Assembly: GCA_041398785.1 (NCBI GenBank)
Contig: JAWKUA010000005.1
Location: forward strand, 302,731-366,730
Length of the DNA: 64,000 bases
Direction: 5' to 3'
From: Planctomycetaceae bacterium
GTDB lineage: Bacteria; Planctomycetota; Planctomycetia; Planctomycetales; Planctomycetaceae
The notes under the pieces were generated by a model. The model was not told the origin of the DNA. It worked only from the letters and a program-made list of their open reading frames with translations, and did no database searches. The translations under genes and the position numbers were made by a program. Below are positions 63,718 through 64,000 of this stretch, one piece after another. How positions within the stretch are numbered: position 1 is the stretch's first letter; each line of letters opens with the position of its first letter.

Positions 63718-64000
63718 GGCAACCGCAACGACGAAGCGTCAGGCGATCGGCAGATAAAAATTTAGCCAGTGCAGAGCGGCAATTGTTTCACCCCTCCGTT
63801 GAAACGGGAGGGTCGCCGATCGAATGCCGTTCAGGCGTTCGATCGCGGGGAAGGCTGAGCACAGGGAACTCACGTCGCGCGGCCGACCCTCCCCTCGTTT
63901 GACCGGCTAAGCACCGATCATCCTCGACCCTAGTATCTTCAGTCAGGTGAAAATATCTGGTGAAATTCTGTTGACGGTTGAATGGAGTCTGGTACTGGTA
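63718..64000. other. Intergenic end of the window
   Basis: The last 283 bases hold a compound palindromic repeat and no gene. No further reading frame begins before the window ends. Confidence 0.5.
63790..63903. repeat. Nested inverted-repeat element
   Basis: The first 24 bases (63790-63813) resemble the palindrome at 4881-4904, with the same TGAA loop and right arm. Inside, CGATCGAA (63817-63824) pairs with TTCGATCG (63838-63845). Outside, 63798-63815 pairs roughly with 63884-63903 (GGAGGGTCG with CGACCCTCC). Together it is a nested element of about 115 bases. Confidence 0.6.

Overview
This window looks like a chromosomal segment of a planctomycete (Planctomycetota, probably order Planctomycetales). 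It is GC-rich, with loosely packed genes. The protein families are characteristic: two DUF1559 proteins with pilin-like N-termini, a sulfatase, a ThuA protein, Tat-exported Gfo/Idh/MocA oxidoreductases and sugar isomerases, a DUF6798 membrane protein, a large DUF4175-like coiled-coil protein, and several short lysine-rich or membrane proteins of planctomycete type. I saw no rRNA, tRNA, CRISPR array, prophage or insertion sequence.

Layout. 1-4.9 kb: the N-terminal part of an acidic membrane-anchored protein running off the left edge, a sugar transferase, a sulfotransferase and a PpiC-type isomerase with a clear terminator. 5-12 kb: a DegP/Q-type protease, a DegT-type aminotransferase, a Cys/His-rich exported protein, a DUF1559 protein, a 2-hydroxyacid dehydrogenase, and infC with a non-canonical AUU start. 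12-18 kb: sulfatase, ThuA protein, a second DUF1559 gene followed by a 55-residue lipoprotein and terminator, and a small membrane protein. 18-33 kb: the 1417-residue DUF4175-like protein, DAHP synthase, an SF1 helicase, a decayed Tat-exported TIM-barrel gene, an ElyC/SanA protein, a small lipoprotein, a U32 peptidase-like protein and FolD. 33-40 kb: a BON protein, a lipoprotein and a secretin split by a frameshift, then a DUF1801 protein and an exported protein. 41-51 kb: DUF2752 and DUF6798 membrane proteins, an SGNH hydrolase, a Gfo/Idh/MocA oxidoreductase, a 50-residue Lys/Ala-rich protein, a TIM-barrel isomerase, and M28 and M42 peptidases. 51-64 kb: a zinc-ribbon coiled-coil protein, a three-gene operon of anchored coiled-coil proteins, GlgX, two small membrane proteins, a divergent HSP90, a SUMF1-fold protein and another Gfo/Idh/MocA protein.

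Functional themes. Much of the window serves the cell envelope and polysaccharide turnover: sugar transfer, sulfation and desulfation, exported sugar oxidoreductases, isomerases and peptidases, and a secretin with its lipoprotein. Core genes (infC, folD, DAHP synthase, glgX, ppiC) are interspersed as single genes. Likely operons are few: secretin-lipoprotein (4-base overlap), the coiled-coil trio (20-base overlap), and the membrane pair at 57.9-58.7 kb (4-base overlap).

The most unusual content is in the non-coding DNA and in damaged genes. There are several families of dispersed inverted repeats. One 84-base element occurs twice and carries a conserved 14-codon frame. Another repeat family also sits in frame inside the DUF4175-like gene. 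Two loci carry frameshifts: one in the secretin and a cluster of four in a TIM-barrel gene. Positions and alignments were made by eye; no database search was possible.
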